From Heliopora coerulea (lineage: Eukaryota > Cnidaria > Anthozoa > Scleralcyonacea > Helioporidae), in NCBI GenBank assembly GCA_030142905.1, contig JASJOG010000104.1, forward strand, positions 583,001 to 647,000: a DNA stretch of 64,000 nucleotides. The letters run 5' to 3'. Below are positions 63,201-64,000 of this stretch, piece after piece (position 1 is the first letter of the stretch; every line of letters starts with the position of its first letter). Made by a program: the position numbers and the translations under genes. The notes beneath the pieces were generated by a model. It was not told the DNA's origin, searched no databases, and saw only the letters and a program-made list of their open reading frames with translations.

Positions 63201-63379
63201 CAATTAATCTACTGCTGATTTACTTTAAAATGTAAAACATATCATTACATCTGTTTCCCTCCTGAGCACATCTTCCACTTTCTGTAAGTCTCCATTTGCC
63301 GCAGCTTTCACCAATTCTTCCACTGGGTCCCCAGATACATGGCTCTCGAACAGTTTCTTTAGCAGCGCACTTAAACGTT
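55525..63379 (-). CDS. MIB1: E3 ubiquitin ligase mind bomb 1, C-terminal part (5' partial)
   Basis: RING-type ligase that ubiquitinates Delta/Serrate ligands to drive their endocytosis in Notch signalling. Thirteen exons in 5'-3' order: 63379-63249, 63080-62973, 62330-62133, 61477-61326, 60720-60588, 59635-59549, 58981-58853, 58353-58172, 57412-57208, 57081-57003, 56717-56634, 56192-56095, 55665-55525; 574 complete residues. A lead segment [12 protein letters not shown] and [11 protein letters not shown] precedes ankyrin repeats ([111 protein letters not shown]). Three RINGs follow: [60 protein letters not shown], ending [12 protein letters not shown]. The third RING and C-terminus match MIB1 rather than MIB2. 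The N-terminal MIB/HERC2, ZZ and REP domains lie beyond the right edge. Confidence 0.96.
56907..56997. repeat. (GGAA)n microsatellite in mind bomb intron
   Basis: About 90 bp of GGAA units with few interruptions, immediately 3' (in transcript sense) of the exon encoding the second RING's first half; it ends six bases from that donor. Confidence 0.9.
57550..58130. repeat. Polypyrimidine tract in mind bomb intron
   Basis: About 580 bp with almost only C and T on the plus strand (TCCTCTTTTC-type units), therefore polypurine in the mind bomb transcript. It fills most of the intron between exons 58172-58353 and 57208-57412. The 219-residue plus frame is a composition artefact. Confidence 0.85.
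59216..59545. repeat. 52-bp minisatellite, ~6 copies, adjoining a splice donor
   Basis: GACGTTAT recurs at about 59268, 59320, 59372, 59425, 59477 and 59529, a 52-bp period. Units carry TTCATTGAAATAACCACTCC and TCTGCTAC or TTGCTGCGACCTCC variants. The array ends within a few bases of the donor of mind bomb exon 59635-59549. Confidence 0.88.
59800..60340. repeat. (TTC)n/(TCC)n tract in mind bomb intron
   Basis: About 540 bp of TTC, TTTC and TCC triplets, the purest triplet tract in the window, in the intron between exons 60588-60720 and 59549-59635. A 92-residue Glu/Gly/Arg-rich minus frame is an artefact. Confidence 0.92.
61631..61752 (-). mobile_element. tRNA-derived SINE (family A)
   Basis: Read on the minus strand, the 5' part (61752-61681) is tRNA-like: GGACTCGATAGCTCAAC (A-box) and GAGTTCAAATCCC (B-box) with closing acceptor bases GAGTC. 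The anticodon stem is mispaired, so it is not a working tRNA. A body (CAGTTGACTTCGGCAGTGTC) and a short poly(A) follow. A 5'-truncated sister copy is at 61897-61955. Confidence 0.75.
61897..61955 (-). mobile_element. Truncated copy of SINE family A
   Basis: Shares the body and the B-box end with the copy at 61631-61752 (CTGACAGTG, TCAACTG, GAGCGGGATTTGAA) and then stops; the A-box half is missing. Confidence 0.7.
62500..62920. repeat. (TTCC)n-rich polypyrimidine tract in mind bomb intron
   Basis: About 420 bp of TTCCTTTCC-type units with occasional purines, in the intron between exons 62973-63080 and 62133-62330. Several overlapping Phe/Leu/Pro/Ser frames here are artefacts. Confidence 0.85.
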
Positions 63380-63569
63380 CTAAACATGGCGAAAACACAC
63401 CATATTGTGAATAAAAACAGAAGTACCTAACAGTACAACATTTATTATAATTGCTCATATTTACAATCCTAATCATAAGCTCAAACATGAGGACTAAACC
63501 CAAAATTAAACTTCTCCTGATTGGTTCGTGCACATAACTAGTATTCCGTTTGTAACCATATATTATAAT

Positions 63570-63689
63570 CTTAATATGCACGCTCTCAAGCTGTTCTCTC
63601 AGAAAAACTGTCTGAGTCCCTGACGGGAATCGAACCCGTAACCTTCTGATCGCCGGTGAGATGCTCTAACCATTGAGCTACAAAGACTC
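63570..63689 (-). mobile_element. tRNA-derived SINE (family B), copy 1
   Basis: Minus-strand head 63689-63614: GAGTCTTTG, A-box TAGCTCAATGG, anticodon-arm TCAGAAGG and B-box GGGTTCGATTCCC, closing GGGACTC. Acceptor pairing can extend to nine bases, but the anticodon stem has a mismatch and base 33 is C rather than T, so a functional tRNA is doubtful. A tail CAGTTTTTCTGAGAGAACAG leads to TGCATATTAAGA. Confidence 0.65.
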
Positions 63690-63831
63690 AGATGGTGAGC
63701 GAAGGTTAAATTTGTGTACTGGTTCGTATAGATGGTAGACATATGTACTGCCAGTCTGCAAGTCTCGATATGTCGTCTATTATTTTTGTGTTAATCAATG
63801 ACGTGATTGTAGTAGCTTGGCAATTATATTC

Positions 63832-64000
63832 TTAATATGCACGCTCTCAAGCTGTTCTCTCAGAAAAACTTTCTGAGAGAACGGGACCTTCTGATCGCCA
63901 GTGAGATGCTCTAACCATTGAGCTACAAAGACTCAGATGTTGAGCGAAGGTTAAATTTGTGTACTGGTTCACTCAACATCTGAGTTTTTGTAGCTCAATG
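63832..64000. mobile_element. SINE family B, rearranged copy 2 and inverted fragment
   Basis: A second minus-strand copy (63934 back to 63832) keeps the tail and the A-box half but lacks the B-box half: after TCAGAAGG it jumps to TCTCTCAGAAAG. Both copies share the same flank (GAGCGAAGGTTAAATTTGTG). From 63971 a plus-strand inverted fragment (CTCAACATCTGAG, then GTAGCTCAATG) runs off the window, making a palindrome with copy 2. Confidence 0.65.

Noticed and set aside
63614..63689. Functional tRNA gene
   Set aside because: A- and B-boxes and a strong acceptor stem are present, but the anticodon stem is mismatched, base 33 is C, and a second damaged copy with the same tail is nearby, so a SINE head fits better.

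Overview
The window is about 64 kb of AT-rich animal nuclear DNA with small exons, GT/AG introns mostly of 0.2-1 kb, and many short transposon relics. Gene content points to a cnidarian, most likely an anthozoan (coral or sea anemone). It has bilaterian-like single-copy housekeeping genes with ancestral introns, plus a secreted precursor carrying many XPRX-G-R units, the layout of cnidarian PRXamide neuropeptide genes. The genus cannot be fixed from this sequence alone.

Layout: 1-10.8 kb (+) holds two tandem SLC1-family glutamate/neutral amino acid transporter genes; the first lacks its 5' exon at the window edge, the second is complete (7 exons). 11.5-14.7 kb (-) is a complete 7-exon PPP1R42 (LRRC67) gene. 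It is divergent from a 10-exon SLC35B3 (PAPS transporter) gene at 15.3-22.9 kb (+), with 0.67 kb between the start codons. 24.1-25.6 kb (+) is a small two-exon FAM167 (DIORA) family gene. 25.6-27.7 kb holds transposon relics and one doubtful small ORF.

27.8-40.8 kb is a satellite: about 50 copies of a ~168-bp unit, with a higher-order duplication and older variant units at both edges. It is interrupted at 34,995-39,650 by a 5'-truncated CR1/L2-like LINE on the minus strand, with an open 1167-residue endonuclease-reverse transcriptase ORF and a likely 5-bp target duplication. The satellite ends only about 120 bp before the start codon of an 8-exon PREB/Sec12 gene (40.9-45.6 kb, +). 45.6-50.1 kb contains foldback and terminal-inverted-repeat MITEs. 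50.1-51.0 kb (+) is an uninterrupted neuropeptide precursor ORF with 12 GPRRGR units and one APRLGR unit. 51-55.5 kb has no convincing gene. 55.5-63.4 kb (-) is the 3' part (13 exons) of mind bomb 1: ankyrin repeats and three RING fingers. Its introns contain long homopyrimidine tracts, a 52-bp minisatellite and tRNA-derived SINEs.

The genes do not form an operon-like functional unit. They serve amino acid transport, centrosomal PP1 regulation, Golgi PAPS import, ER exit-site Sar1 activation, peptide signalling and Notch-ligand endocytosis. The items most worth following are the GPRRGR precursor, the Asp-to-Gly change in the substrate site of the second transporter, patchy exon conversion between the two transporters, and the satellite with its LINE. 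All exon limits were read by eye from splice consensus, reading phase and remembered family similarity; no search was run.
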